This document shows positions 37,617-49,100 of a stretch of DNA of 64,000 nucleotides, piece after piece. This stretch comes from Aurantiochytrium sp. KH105. Taxonomy: Eukaryota; Sar; Bigyra; Thraustochytrida; Thraustochytriidae. The position numbers and the translations under genes were made by a program. The stretch is from positions 122,436 to 186,435 of the forward strand of contig BGKB01000117.1 in the NCBI GenBank assembly GCA_003116975.1, read 5' to 3'. The number at the start of each line of letters is the position of its first letter. Positions within the stretch are counted from its first letter, which is position 1. Below the pieces are notes generated by a model. The model made no database searches. It was not told the DNA's origin and saw only the letters and a program-made list of their open reading frames with translations.

Positions 37617-39644
37617 ATGGGGACGACCTCGAGCTCGAACCTGCAGAGAGCGGCCTTCGACGCTGCTACGCGCGCCAACGGGGACGCAAAGCTGCGAAAC
37701 CTCCTCGAAACCGGGCAACTCAGCGAAGAACGCGTGCGCGAACTGCTCAAAGAGACAGACGCAAAGAGCCGCACGCTGTTGCTCGTGGCCGTAGAGAACC
37801 AGCGCGTCAACAACGCTATTTTTCTGCTCAACCATGGCGCCTCCGTCGCCGTGCAGGTGGCCAAGACTGGAGACACGCCGCTGCATCTCGCGGTGCTGTG
37901 CAAACCAGACCGCGCTGCAGAGCTGGTATCAGTGCTGCTCAGCCACGGCGCAGATCCACTCGTGCGCAATGCTGCAGGCCAAAATCCCTTTCAGCTAGCG
38001 CAACTGCGCAATCGAACGGCCGTCCTGCGTCATCTTGAAGCCAAGGTCTGCGCCTTTGCCGACAAAGTCTCAGTCGAGGCCTTTTCCTCCATGCAAATGC
38101 GTTTTGGCAAAGTTCTGGGCGACGAACTACGCAATTCCATGTACAAGCAGTTTGGCAGTAAATGGGTGTCACGCCGCGTGACTATTTGCCGGCTTCAAGG
38201 CTCCACAACGATGGCCCGCTTTCCCCGTCTCAAATGTCCCCGTTGTCTCAAGGTGCAGGAAGACGTGCGGACATCTCGTGCCTACATCACTTGCCAATGC
38301 AGCCAAGTACTTATCGTTCCGCAGAGAAAACGGACCATGTTTAATTGTCTTTCCGTGTATGGAGATGCGAGCTGCTCGGTCCCAGAGGTTGTCTACGATC
38401 TCGCGCAGTGCAAGTGCGAACGGGAGGTGGAGCCCAAAAATGGCCTTCATGTCGTGCGCCTCACACTCATGGCCGAAGCAGTTGAATACGTTGACCCCGT
38501 GTATTCCAAACGGACAGCTATCGTCGATGCCTTTCGGCACTCGCAGGCTCGATATGCGGTACACGGGCATGCCGTACTTCGTTTTGGCTCGCTGAACGAG
38601 GCTCATATCGAGCGCATGTACGAGGTTCTGACGAATGGAATCCGTACGTGTCCCGAGCCTGACAGCAATCTCGAAAGTAGTGCGCACAATGTCCAACAAG
38701 ACCATCCGCCGCCTCCTCCTCCTCCGCGCTTGCGCGAGGCCGGGCGCGCTGTACAAGCTGCAACGCGATTCGCAAATCTGGACACGAGGCCCGGGTCTTT
38801 AGCGCCTGACGAGATTCCCTTTGCTGTCGCAATCGTCGAGGATGACACGCCTCCCGTGGTTGCAGCAATTTCCGAAGTACCGGAGCTTGTCGACGTTCCT
38901 GAAATATCAAAGAGATCCGCGTCTGTTGAAAGCAGGTCTACGCCCCCGCTCCCGCCGCGTCGTCATACGGCAGAGCCATCAGCTCCACCAGCTCCACCAG
39001 CAACAGATAATCAACACTCCACCACGCCAGTGGCATCCTCTTCAGCATCATCCTCCTCCTCCTCGTCGTCGTCGTCGTCGTCTTCTCCGAGATCTGCAGC
39101 AATGGAGGCGCTGCCACCTAGACAAGATCCCATTGTGTCTTGGAAGTGTACAGAGTGTCATTTGGAAAATCCAGCAAAGTTTGAGAACTGCCAAGTCTGT
39201 TCGAAAGAGCGGCCCAGTCCGGAAGCCGAGGTCGCTGCCGCCCTTCGGCGCGAGACTGAAGGGCCACAGGGACCAGATCGCGCGACAGCCCCCCTGGAAG
39301 AAGACGTTTTGGTGTCGCAAGCCAAGCAAGAGTCGATTCGTGCGGCTGCCGAGCGCTTGTCCATCGATGTAGACGCTTTCGTATGCCCCATCACCTCGCA
39401 GCTCATGGAAGACCCTGTTGTGACTGCAGACGGTTACGCATTCGAACGAGCAGCAATTGAAAAGTGGTTTCAAGAAGGCCACACCGTATCTCCGGTGACG
39501 GGAAATGAGCTTGAGCACACGAATGTCGTGGCCAATATTAATCTTCGCAATGCAATCGAGAAATTTGTACAAAAAGCATTCGGAGCTCCAAAAACGGCTC
39601 CTGCATTGCCGTCGGAACACAGCAATGCGGACGTGCAAGCGTAA
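37617..39644 (+). CDS. ankyrin / RanBP2 zinc finger / U-box E3 ubiquitin ligase
   Basis: The 675-residue protein starts MGTTSSS, a possible N-myristoylation site (Gly2). Ankyrin repeats occupy about residues 45-145 (TLLLVAVENQRVNNAIFLLNHGA; TPLHLAVLCKPDRAAELVSVLLSHGADPLVRNAAGQ is one full repeat). A CPRC...CQC zinc-ribbon-like segment lies around 205-235, then an unassigned PH-like beta region. A Pro/Ser-rich linker contains a long serine run. A RanBP2-type zinc finger begins at residue 509 (WKCTECHLENPAKFENCQVC), which usually binds ubiquitin or RNA. A U-box lies at about residues 587-655 (FVCPITSQLMEDPVVTADGYAFERAAIEKWF). The U-box recruits E2 enzymes for ubiquitin transfer. The combination suggests a membrane-associated E3 that recognises substrates through ankyrins. 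Substrate unknown. Confidence 0.88.
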   Translation: MGTTSSSNLQRAAFDAATRANGDAKLRNLLETGQLSEERVRELLKETDAKSRTLLLVAVENQRVNNAIFLLNHGASVAVQVAKTGDTPLHLAVLCKPDRAAELVSVLLSHGADPLVRNAAGQNPFQLAQLRNRTAVLRHLEAKVCAFADKVSVEAFSSMQMRFGKVLGDELRNSMYKQFGSKWVSRRVTICRLQGSTTMARFPRLKCPRCLKVQEDVRTSRAYITCQCSQVLIVPQRKRTMFNCLSVYGDASCSVPEVVYDLAQCKCEREVEPKNGLHVVRLTLMAEAVEYVDPVYSKRTAIVDAFRHSQARYAVHGHAVLRFGSLNEAHIERMYEVLTNGIRTCPEPDSNLESSAHNVQQDHPPPPPPPRLREAGRAVQAATRFANLDTRPGSLAPDEIPFAVAIVEDDTPPVVAAISEVPELVDVPEISKRSASVESRSTPPLPPRRHTAEPSAPPAPPATDNQHSTTPVASSSASSSSSSSSSSSSSPRSAAMEALPPRQDPIVSWKCTECHLENPAKFENCQVCSKERPSPEAEVAAALRRETEGPQGPDRATAPLEEDVLVSQAKQESIRAAAERLSIDVDAFVCPITSQLMEDPVVTADGYAFERAAIEKWFQEGHTVSPVTGNELEHTNVVANINLRNAIEKFVQKAFGAPKTAPALPSEHSNADVQA

Positions 39645-40123
39645 GTTGTAAAGGACTTGGTTAAGGAAAAGAATGGGACCAGCAACTTTGCTCTTTCATC
39701 AATTACCAATGCGGTCCGCTTGGCGTGAGATACGTGAGTGGGACACGTGCCGACTCTCTCTTGGGGAAAGGAAAGCCTCTTTCTTCTAAGCACATTGTAG
39801 CCTGTAATTTATGCAAAGAATGAGTGGTATGATTAAATTCTTCTGGTGCTTTGCCGTTGAGATGGATGGTGCTTGCTTTGTCTGAATACCGGAAACAGGA
39901 GCGATGGTAACGCTTCGATTCTGCGACGCGACCTAGGCCCATCAACGACATCATGATGGATGCTGGCTGCATAATAGGAAGAGTTTGGTTTAATTTTAGA
40001 CAGTGTTTACAGCGACGGTATGGTATGTGTTTTTAAGTTGCGCGGGGATGAAGTTTTTGCTTGCTTGCGTGCTGGCTCGTTTTGCTGGCTGGCTGACTGG
40101 CTGGCTCGCTGGCCATGAAGTCG
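39645..40123. other. convergent intergenic region (two 3' ends)
   Basis: 479 bases between the U-box (+) and PX (-) stops. A GGCT/GCTG microsatellite lies at about 40073-40112, right after the PX stop. No gene was seen. Confidence 0.5.
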
Positions 40124-41866
40124 TCATTTGGGAGTGATGAGACGCTCCATAGGCTGCTGCTCTGTCGGCTGCTGTGGTCGACCAACACCCGTCCGCGCAT
40201 TGGACTCGATCGCAGCCGCCTTCCAGTCGGCATCCGGATCAGCCATTTGTAGAGCTGAGAGAAGTTTTGCGAGCCTTTGCTGGTTTTCTTGAGCCCGCGC
40301 AATTTCGGCCTGCGCAAGTGCCTCCATGGCACTTGCGAGGCAAAATTCGTGATGCTCACTGTGCGATTGGAGATCGCCTGCCAACGCCTCCTCTTCGGTG
40401 GCGAGCGGTGAGTCGTCAGCGCGGTCGAGCGCGGGATCTGCGACATTCTTTTGACGCCGCGCGCGCAGTAGACGCTGATACGCGCGATCGGCACCTTGCA
40501 TGACAAGCGTTGTGGCGAGAACGGGCTCGATGGCCTCGGTGAGTCGAAAGCGTGCGGCATCGGAAGCATAAGCCTCGGACAACGCCTGCATGCCTCCCGC
40601 AAGGGCCTCGAGAACGCAGGCCACCGGGGATCCTCCTGCACTGGCAGACTTGGCATCACGTGCGGGCGCGCCGGTACGCTCTGCCGCACCGAGATCCTTT
40701 GCGGCAACCGAGAGATCTTGCAAGCAGGTACCAAGCTCGGAGGACCGCTGAACATGGTCGAGACTGGCTCGCGCCAGACGCTCCACGGCCCGCAAACGGC
40801 CATCTTGGGCTTCAATCTGAAAGCGGAGCTCTTTGGGCGTCTTACTGGTCGAATTCGAAGAGGCCACGGCAATTAGAGGCAGGGCAGCGGTAAGGGGCAG
40901 AACCGAAGCTCGCAAGGGTTTGTCTGACCAGCACAGCTTCACATACTGAGAGTCAACCGTGTGTCCGGGTGGGCCGCCGCGCGAAGACTTTGAGCTCGTG
41001 TCAAGGACACTATACACCGAACTCCCTTCGTCTCCCTCGCTCATGTCTTCGGGCTGCCCAAGCACAGTCGGCCTGGTATCGGGTGACCCCGGAGCGGAGG
41101 ACGTTGGCGATGAACCTGAGGTAGAGTCGACGCTGCTTGCACGCGCACGCGATGACAAGTTGCTGAGACTTGAAACCATCGAGGAGGACCATCCCGAGAC
41201 CATGGACTTGAAGGAGGATACATCCGGCGCAAGTTGCTGCAGCTGGTGAAGGCTCGCTTGCGCCGAAGACTCGAGAACGCCCGTGGTGGCGACCTCGCTG
41301 AGCGGGCTGAGACGTACGCCGTTTGCTGCGCTTGCATTGCCGTTTGCACCTGCACGGGCGTCGGCTTCAGGGCTGGATGCGTCCTGTTCGCAGCGCGTTT
41401 GCCAGTCCTCCGTGGCCATTTGCAAAAAGTCGCGGAGCCACGGCGAAGTGGCAAGTCGTGGGTGCTCGACAAGGCTGTGCAAGAAGGCCTGGAACCATTG
41501 AGCGCGTTCCGCGGCGAGGGCGTCTCCCGCGAGGGCGCCCTGATAAATCATCTTCTTCTCTGGGTGATTGGGAACGACTGCGCCGGGAAACTCACGCACC
41601 AGCTTGGCGTAGAGCAGCACAAAGTCTGAGAACCTTCGGTACACGACAAGAGACTGTCCCTCCCAGGTGCGTCTAATCTTGTACCTGCAGTGCTTGGCGA
41701 GCGCGGATCCGTGCCAGGCGTAGCCGTCGACGCGGACATCCATGGCCGCGGGAGGGGGCGGGTCCTCGTACATTTTCAGGCGTGCCTTGATTCTGTCCAT
41801 CTCGGACTCCATTTCCTCCAGCCTGCGACCCTCACTGGCGGCGGCGCCGGCCTCCGAACTGGCCAT
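40124..41866 (-). CDS. PX-domain sorting nexin
   Basis: The 580-residue protein has a short coiled N-terminus and a PX domain at about residues 42-150. The PX domain has RRFSDF (77-82; the Arg binds the 3-phosphate of PI3P), VVPNHPEKK (the proline-rich membrane loop) and RAQWFQAFLHSL (the second phosphate-binding Arg). A Ser-rich linker leads to a helical C-terminal region (about residues 330-565) compatible with a BAR-like dimerisation domain, as in the SNX1/2/5-Vps5 group. Sorting nexins coat endosomal tubules in retromer-type recycling. Membership of the SNX-BAR subgroup is inferred from length and helicity. The ATG at 41866 directly precedes the conserved part; the upstream open frame is GC-rich leader. 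Confidence 0.82.
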   Translation of the reverse strand: MASSEAGAAASEGRRLEEMESEMDRIKARLKMYEDPPPPAAMDVRVDGYAWHGSALAKHCRYKIRRTWEGQSLVVYRRFSDFVLLYAKLVREFPGAVVPNHPEKKMIYQGALAGDALAAERAQWFQAFLHSLVEHPRLATSPWLRDFLQMATEDWQTRCEQDASSPEADARAGANGNASAANGVRLSPLSEVATTGVLESSAQASLHQLQQLAPDVSSFKSMVSGWSSSMVSSLSNLSSRARASSVDSTSGSSPTSSAPGSPDTRPTVLGQPEDMSEGDEGSSVYSVLDTSSKSSRGGPPGHTVDSQYVKLCWSDKPLRASVLPLTAALPLIAVASSNSTSKTPKELRFQIEAQDGRLRAVERLARASLDHVQRSSELGTCLQDLSVAAKDLGAAERTGAPARDAKSASAGGSPVACVLEALAGGMQALSEAYASDAARFRLTEAIEPVLATTLVMQGADRAYQRLLRARRQKNVADPALDRADDSPLATEEEALAGDLQSHSEHHEFCLASAMEALAQAEIARAQENQQRLAKLLSALQMADPDADWKAAAIESNARTGVGRPQQPTEQQPMERLITPK

Positions 41867-42560
41867 GGCTCCTCCGCGTGCAAGAGAGGGTGAGAGGACC
41901 AAGAAAAGAGAGAGATGCAGACAGAGAGAGCACAAGACTCCTGGTGAGTGAGGCCCACGAGGCTGGCGACGACAACGACAACGTCGACGACGACGCCGCC
42001 GGCGGCGAGCCCAGAACTCTCCGCGCTTGCGCCGCCGCTCGCGCCGCCTGGGCCCTGGCTGCGCCGCTGCGCCGGGCGCTTGGAGAGTTTCCGAGCGCCG
42101 GGTCCTTCCTCGCTCACGCGCAAGCCGGGCTCGGCGGCTCCGCGTCGAGGCGCCGGGAGTCGCGATCGAAGGATTCGACTTTTGCTTTCTTCTCCTTCTT
42201 CTTCTTCTTGATTTCCCGAGTGTTTTCCTTGTTTTTTCAGGCAGATCTTTGCTTTGGTGATGATCCTTACCTCTCTTCCACCCTACGGCGCATTTCGCGG
42301 CAGGAACCCGGCCTCTCGACCTCGCCGGGAAGCCCCTTTTCCTTTTCTTCTCCGCTCCCTCCAGCGCGGGTGTTTCTTCCGCGCCGGCGAGCGCCTCGGG
42401 CCCGACGCTCTGGCGCATCGAATGAACCCACCGCGGCCGCGCCGAGTCGAGCGACGTGCGTGCGAGAGAAGGGGAAAATTACGTTGGCGTTCCGGGCCGG
42501 TTCCGTGGCGGTTCCCGCGCCCGGCGCCTCGCGCGCGGAGACAAGTGGAGCACGGCTCCG

Positions 42561-42623
42561 CCATTCCCGACTTGCGCCGGCCCATTCCCCACTTGCACCG
42601 CGCCATTCGCCACTTACACAGCC
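42561..42623 (+). repeat. 3 x 21-bp tandem array with ACTTGCGCC core
   Basis: Units start at 42561, 42582 and 42603. Each begins CCATTC(C/G), continues CC/GACTTGC-or-ACTTAC and ends in a GC-rich run. The three copies have diverged but align without gaps. Confidence 0.8.
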
Positions 42624-42683
42624 GCCTCCTCCAACTGTGTAGGCGCGCCGCTTGTGCGCGCTCCGCCCTTTCTCCCGCCTCTC

Positions 42684-42771
42684 CGCCGCCGCTATATCTC
42701 ACTTGCGCCGCCGCTATACCCCACTTGCGCCGCCGCTATTCTGCGCTTGCGCCGCCGCGATACTCCACTTG
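42684..42771 (+). repeat. 4 x 22-bp tandem array with CACTTG core
   Basis: Units start at 42684, 42706, 42728 and 42750. Each begins CGCCGCCGC(T/G)AT and ends with a (C/G)ACTTG/GCTTG box. The array lies about 350 bp upstream of the formin start, so it could act as a repeated binding site; this is inference. Confidence 0.85.
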
Positions 42772-43126
42772 CGCCGCAGGAGGCGGCGACGTCGAGGCTC
42801 GGACGCCAGAACTCGCAAAAGACCTCGCGCTCGGCTCCGCTCGGCGAGGCGAGGCGAAGCTTGGCGAGGCGAAGCTTGGCGCGGCGCGGCTGCGAGGAGC
42901 GGCGTGGCTGCGAGGCCGCCTGCGCGCACGCCGCCCCGGTGCCGCGGCTCGGGCTGCGTTGGATTGGATTAGATTGGATCGTCTCGGCACTACTTACTTG
43001 GCCGCGAAACGCTCCGCTCCGTCGCGCCGGGCGACGAGGACGGCGACGAAGCCAGGGAGGACTGGCTGGGCAGCGACGGGAGCGGCGTAGACCTGCGTCG
43101 TCGCGATACCTGGCGAAGGGCGTCTC

Positions 43127-46100
43127 ATGTTTGTTCGTAAAATCCTCCAAGCCAACGACCAGCAGGCCTCTTCGCGTGGCGACGAGGACGAGGAGGTGGA
43201 GGAGGACAAGAAGGAGGACGCGGACGCAGCCAGCGAGAGCGAAACCAAAAATTTGGCCGCGCGATCTCATGGCAAAGAATTGGGAAGCGTCATGAAAAAC
43301 GATGAGTCTCCAGCTGACGCGCATCAGCCATTGGCGCCCGAGACGGCCGAGCACAAACATGATGACAACCTAATTAGCATGGACGATGATGGTGGAAAGA
43401 AGACCTCGTCGCTGTCTGAATCCCTCGCTGTCGAATCCTCACATGGAGCTGGATCTGAAGAAAAGGAGGAAGCAAAAGATGGGTCGTATCCAACAATGGA
43501 ACACGTGTCGGACGAAGGAGAAGGCAGAGTGTCACAGGATGTTGCTTCTTCTCAGAACAACAACCTGTCTCCGAGCGCTATCGATGATGCGACTGCTACA
43601 GAGTCTGTCAGTGCTGCAAATGAAACTCCCGTGGTCGATGATGTTGACGTCTCTGCTTCAAAGGAAACTCCCATGGTCGATGATGTCAATGCTTCGGAGA
43701 AACCTCCCGTGAAGAATACTGCTTTAGAGAAAATCCCTGCAGATGCTACCTCATTAGATGAGACTGCTGCTGAGACTACTGCTTCTATCCCGGGAAAAGG
43801 CCCTGCCGAAGCCAGTGCATCAGATACAAACTCCGTGAAGCAAGCTTCTTCTGATGTACCCCTTGCAGATGGTTCAACTTCTGTAGATGGTTCACTCCCT
43901 GCAGATCCAGAAGCTCCTACAGATCCTGGAGCGTCTGTAGATTCTTCAATTTCTGTAGATGCTTCAATTCCTGTACATGGTTCATCTCCTGCAGACCTCG
44001 AAGCTCCTGCAAATTCCGAAGCTCCTGCAAATTTCGAAGCTCCTGCAGATCCTGAAGCTCCTGCAAATTTCGAAGCTCCTACAAATTCTGAAGCTCCTGC
44101 AAATTCCGAAGCTCCTGCAGATCCTGAAGCTCCTGCAAATTCCGAAGCTCCTGCAGATCCTGAAGCTCCTGTAGACCTTGAAACTTCCGCAGACCTTACA
44201 ACTACTGCAAATGCAAAAGCTCCAACAGACGAAACAAGTCCTGGAAACGCTTCTGTCTCAAATGGTGCGGCTCACGAAAGTGGAGATCTCGTTGACCAAG
44301 CACCTACTTTGGGTGCAGCTTCAGCAAGTCAAGCATCAGAAGATCCATCAGCAGGTGATCAACAAGCAGACGAAACGACGCGGGCTGCGACGGGCCAAGC
44401 TCACTCATCGTCAGGCGTCGAGAATACCGAGGTTGCAAAGAAGGAGGCGACGGCAAGCATCGACGGCGACGAGGGAAACGACAAGGTCTCAGAGAAAAGA
44501 AAGAAACCACGGAGTCTCAGCAGCAATGCATCGGAACGATTTGAAGAGATTCAGCAGAAAATGACACCGAGCCAGCTGAAAAGGGCCACAAGCAGCAGAA
44601 AAGCAAGCTATGCCATCGTTGATGAAGATTCGGACGATGACGAGGGCAGCAACCGCTCAATCGACGCCTACAGTGACGAGGAGGAGACTTTCATGGTCAG
44701 GAACCTGGACACGGGCGAGTACGAGCGCGTTACACTTTCTCAGATGATTAATGGCGGTGTCGTCAGCGGCATCAACGGGGGAAGCTTTGATGATGGCGAA
44801 GACGACTCGCAGTACGAGGAGGTGGAAAGCACTCGCGACGACGCATCAACCGCGCCCAAGGGACAGCGCGGGCGGTTTTCGTCGCTTGCGAGCGAATCTG
44901 TGACGGGCGAAGAGTCTGAAGCCGAAATGCAGCTCAAATTGAGTTCATTACCTTCAATCAGCATGGATGGTCTAGGCGTTCCCGCACCCAAGTCGGGTGA
45001 AGACGAAGACGAGACAGATGAGATCGACACCGCGAATGCACCCGCGCCGGAGACGCCCGCGTCAGACGCACCTTCGTCGAATGCGGCACCACCACCCGAG
45101 GCCCCGCGCTTGTCGCCTTTGCATCGCGCTGGGGCGATGCTGGTTCGCTCGATCTTGGGACGTCGTCAGCGCAGCCGCCTCGTGCGTGCATTTGGAAAGT
45201 GGGACGCACTCCAGCTTGTCGAGGTGGAGACGCAGCGGCTCGCAGAAGAGGTATCTTCCAAGTCAGAGGAGTGTGCCAAATTGAATGACGAAAATACTGC
45301 CCTTCGAGTGAAACGCGCTGGTGAGCCTGGTCCACAGTCCGAGCCAAACCTTCCGCAACTAGTACCCATTCGGTATGCCGAGGTCCCGGCGACCATTCCA
45401 ATTGCACGGGAGTCTTTGGGGGCAAGTACAGAGGGCGCAAGTGGGGCAGGCGCTGGGACGGAAGGAATGCTGTCACGTGCACAGGTAGAGGCATTGCTTC
45501 GCGAAAAGGGCGTCGACCCAAGTTTGGTCTTTGGGGATGGAGCTCAGACAGCGACTCAGCAAGAGCAGGTCGTGGTGAAGCTCAAGGACGACCCACAGTA
45601 CGGCAAGTTCTTCAAAATGTTGGCAGTGCGCGTCCCTCTGCAGGCAGTCAAGAACAAGGCAGAGGCAGAGGGTCTGGACCCTTCAATGCTCGACAAGGAC
45701 CCAAATGATCCTTCTCCGAACCAACCAAAACCTGCGGTGGCCGCGGAGGCGCCCGCTGCAGCGGCGGAGATTGCTCCGGTCAAGCTCAAGGATGATCCAC
45801 AGTATGGCAAGTTTTTCAAGATGCTTGCGGTTCGCGTGCCGCTGCAAGCAGTGAAAAACAAGGTCGAAGCGGAAGGTCTGGACCCAAATATGCTGGACAA
45901 GGATCCGAATGACCCATCGCCGAACCAACCAAAGCCCGCCACATCGGCTGCGGGCGAAACCGAGGAGGCAGCAACAGGAGAAGCAGCAGCTCCAGTGAAG
46001 CTTAAAGACGATCCACAGTACGGCAAATTTTTCAAGATGCTTGCGGTTCGTGTGCCGCTGCAAGCAGTGAAAAACAAGGTCGAAGCGGAAGGTCTGGACC

Positions 46101-49100
46101 CGAATATGCTGGACAAGGACCCGAACGACCCCTCGCCGAACCAGCCAGCTGCCAAGAAAGAGGAAGAGAAGGCTGCTGCTGTCGCGCTCAAGGATGACCC
46201 TCGGTATGGCAAGTTTTTCAAGATGCTTGCTGTGCGCGTACCGCTGCAAGCGGTCAAGAACAAGGTCGAGGCAGAAGGTCTGGACCCGGCAATGATGGAC
46301 AAGGATCCGAATGATCCCGCGCCTCCTATGCCCGGCGCGGAGAGCGAAAAGGGCGGTGGTGAAAATGGTGCTGTCGCGCTCAAGGATGATCCTCGGTATG
46401 GCAAATTTTTCAAGATGCTTGCTGTGCGCGTCCCGCTGCAAGCAGTCAAGAACAAGGTTGAAGCGGAAGGCTTGGACCCGGCCATGATGGACAAGGATCC
46501 GAATGATCCTGCGCCGCCTTTACCCGGGGCCGAGGGGGGAAAGAAAAAGAAGAAGGAGAAACCCACGGTGGCGCTCAAGGATGATCCGCGATACGGCAAG
46601 TTCTTCAAGATGCTTGCCGTGCGCGTGCCGCTGCAGGCGGTCAAGAACAAGGTCGAGGCAGAAGGTCTGGACCCGGCAATGATGGACAAGGACCCGAATG
46701 ATCCGGCGCCGGCCGCAGCAGACGAAGATGACGAGGACGAGGACGAGGAAGAGGAGGAAGCCGCGACGGTGGCGCTCAAGGATGATCCGCGATACGGCAA
46801 GTTCTTCAAGATGCTTGCCGTGCGCGTGCCGCTGCAGGCGGTCAAGAACAAGGTAGAGGCAGAAGGTCTGGACCCGGCAATGATGGACAAGGACCCGAAT
46901 GATGCCGCGCCTCCCCTCGAAGACAAGGATGGTGGCAAGAAGAAGTCCAAGAAGAAGAAGGCAAAAATGGTCAAAGTGAAGGATGATCCTCGTTACGCCC
47001 CGTTTCTGAAAATGCTGGCCGTCAAGGTGCCGCGTGGCGCTGTGGAAGTGAAGATGCGCGGCAAAGGTCTGGATCCGGCAATCTTGGACTTGGATCCGGA
47101 GTCGCTAATCGAGGCTGAAGGCGAGGGGGATGGGTCTTCGAAGAAGAAGAAGGGCAGCAAGAAGAAGGCGAAGAAGGCGAAAGAAATGGTCAAGCTCAAG
47201 GACGACGAGCGCTACGCGCCATTCTTTAAAATGCTTGCCGTCAAGGTTCCGCGGGGTGCGGTGGAGGTAAAGATGCGTGGCAAGGGTCTAGACCCGGAGA
47301 TGCTGGACAAGGACCCTGAGACAATGATTCCAGCAGCTGGCGCAGAAGGCGGCGACGAGGACAGTGACGATGACGATGAGGAAGACGGCGAGGGCGAGGT
47401 CAAGATGGTCAAGCTCAAGGACGATGAGCGTTATGCGCCCTTTTTCAAGATGCTTGCCGTCAAGGTGCCACGCGGCGCGGTGGAGGTGAAGATGCGCGGC
47501 AAGGGTCTGGATCCAGAGATGTTGGATAAGGACCCGGAGACGATGATCCCGGCCGCAGGGAGTGGCAGCGGGAAGAAGACGGCATCGTCGAAGGCAGCGA
47601 AACCCAAGGCGAAGCCCAAGCCCAAGCCCGTGGAGAAGAAGCCGGACAAGATTGTACGTCGCAAGTTGCATTGGCGCAAGGTGACAAAACATGCGTTGGA
47701 CAAGGCGGATGATCGAGCTCTTTGGACAAAGGCGTCAAAGTTTATGTTTGAGCAGCGCGAGGTGAAGGAGCTGAATGACTACTTTACGTTTAACATGTCG
47801 GAACAGGAACGACGCAAGGAGCGAGAAAAGGCTGCCAAGGCGAAGGAAGAGGGCGCGAGCGGCGCGGGCGACGCGGGCAAGAAGAAGAAGGCGAAGAAGG
47901 AGGCAAAGAAGCAAGTGCTGGACCCGCAACGATCGAACAACATTTCCATTGTGCTTTCGCGCATGAAGGGTCATGGTATCGACAGCAAGGTCGTGCGACG
48001 GTGTTTGTACACGTTGGACGTGCCGGACAGCGTCTCGACGGAAGACGTGCGATCGCTTTTGGGTTTGCTGCCTACACCCGAGGAGGAGAAGACGCTCAAG
48101 GCTTTTGAGGGCGAGCGGTCGGAGCTGGAGCGCGCCGAGGCGTACTTTTTGGACCTGATGGACATTCCGAGGTACAAGCAGCGTGTGAACTGCTTCTTGT
48201 ACAAGCTCAAATTCAACGAGTCGTACGAGGAGGCGGAGATTGACTTTGAGGTGTTGGGCAAGGCGTGCAAGGAGATTTTGGAGAGCAAGAAGTTGCGTCG
48301 CATCTTTGAGATTGTCCTTGCGCTGGGCAATTTTCTGAACGAGGGAGAGTCGCCGCCGCCGGCACGGGTCGCCGAGGGTTTCATGTTGGACTCGCTCTCT
48401 AAGCTGCGGCAGGTGCGTAGTTTCCAGTCCAAGACCACGGCGCTGCACTACATGGTAATGCTCATCCAGACGCGGCAGGTGGAGCTCGTTTCGTACGTCA
48501 AATCGGAGACGGACAATGTGCGCGCGGCTTCGAACGTGTCGCTGACCAACGCGCTCGCGCAGCTGCAGGTGCTGGAGAATGGCATCAAGACGCTGGCGAA
48601 CGAGGTCAAGTTTGTGGCGGGCATTCTCGAGGATCCAGCGAAGCGGGAGGCCATGACGGAGGAGGACCAGGCCTTTGCGCTAGGCTTGAATCGCTTTTAC
48701 AAGGAAGCGTCTTCTTCTCTCGAAGAGCTGCGCACGAATGCGAACGAGACGGAGGAGTCGTTCAAAACGGTTGTGGACTACTTTTGTGAGGACGCGTCGA
48801 CGACGTCGGAGACGCTTTTCCGCATGCTGCAGGGATTTTTCGCGGACTTTGAGCTTGCACTTAATGAGAATGACGCGGCGCGTCAAAAATATTTGCGCGT
48901 GAAGCGACAAAAGGAGAAAATCGAGGCGCAGAAACAAAAGGACGAGGCGCAAAAGCAGAAGGAAAAACCAAAGGGCAAGGCTGCAGGTGCGGAGGTTCGA
49001 AAGGCCAAGGCCAAGCCAAAGGATGGTGAGGAGGGCCCCAAGTCCAAGGATGGGAATGGGGCCTCAACGTCCAAGGCTGACGCTGATGCTAGCAAGCCTG

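Larger units (their letters stand above)
41867..43126. other. divergent promoter region, sorting nexin (-) and formin (+)
   Basis: 1.26 kb, very GC-rich, between two divergently transcribed genes. It carries two short tandem arrays (42561-42623 and 42684-42771), each repeat bearing a CACTTGCGCCG-like core, and GGCGAGGCGAAGCTTGGCG repeats near 42845-42880. Frames here are on both strands and show no domain. Confidence 0.6.

Noticed and set aside
45556-46974. 472-residue minus-strand frame across the formin repeats
   Set aside because: Mirrors the antisense of the repeat array; repeats cause the open frame.
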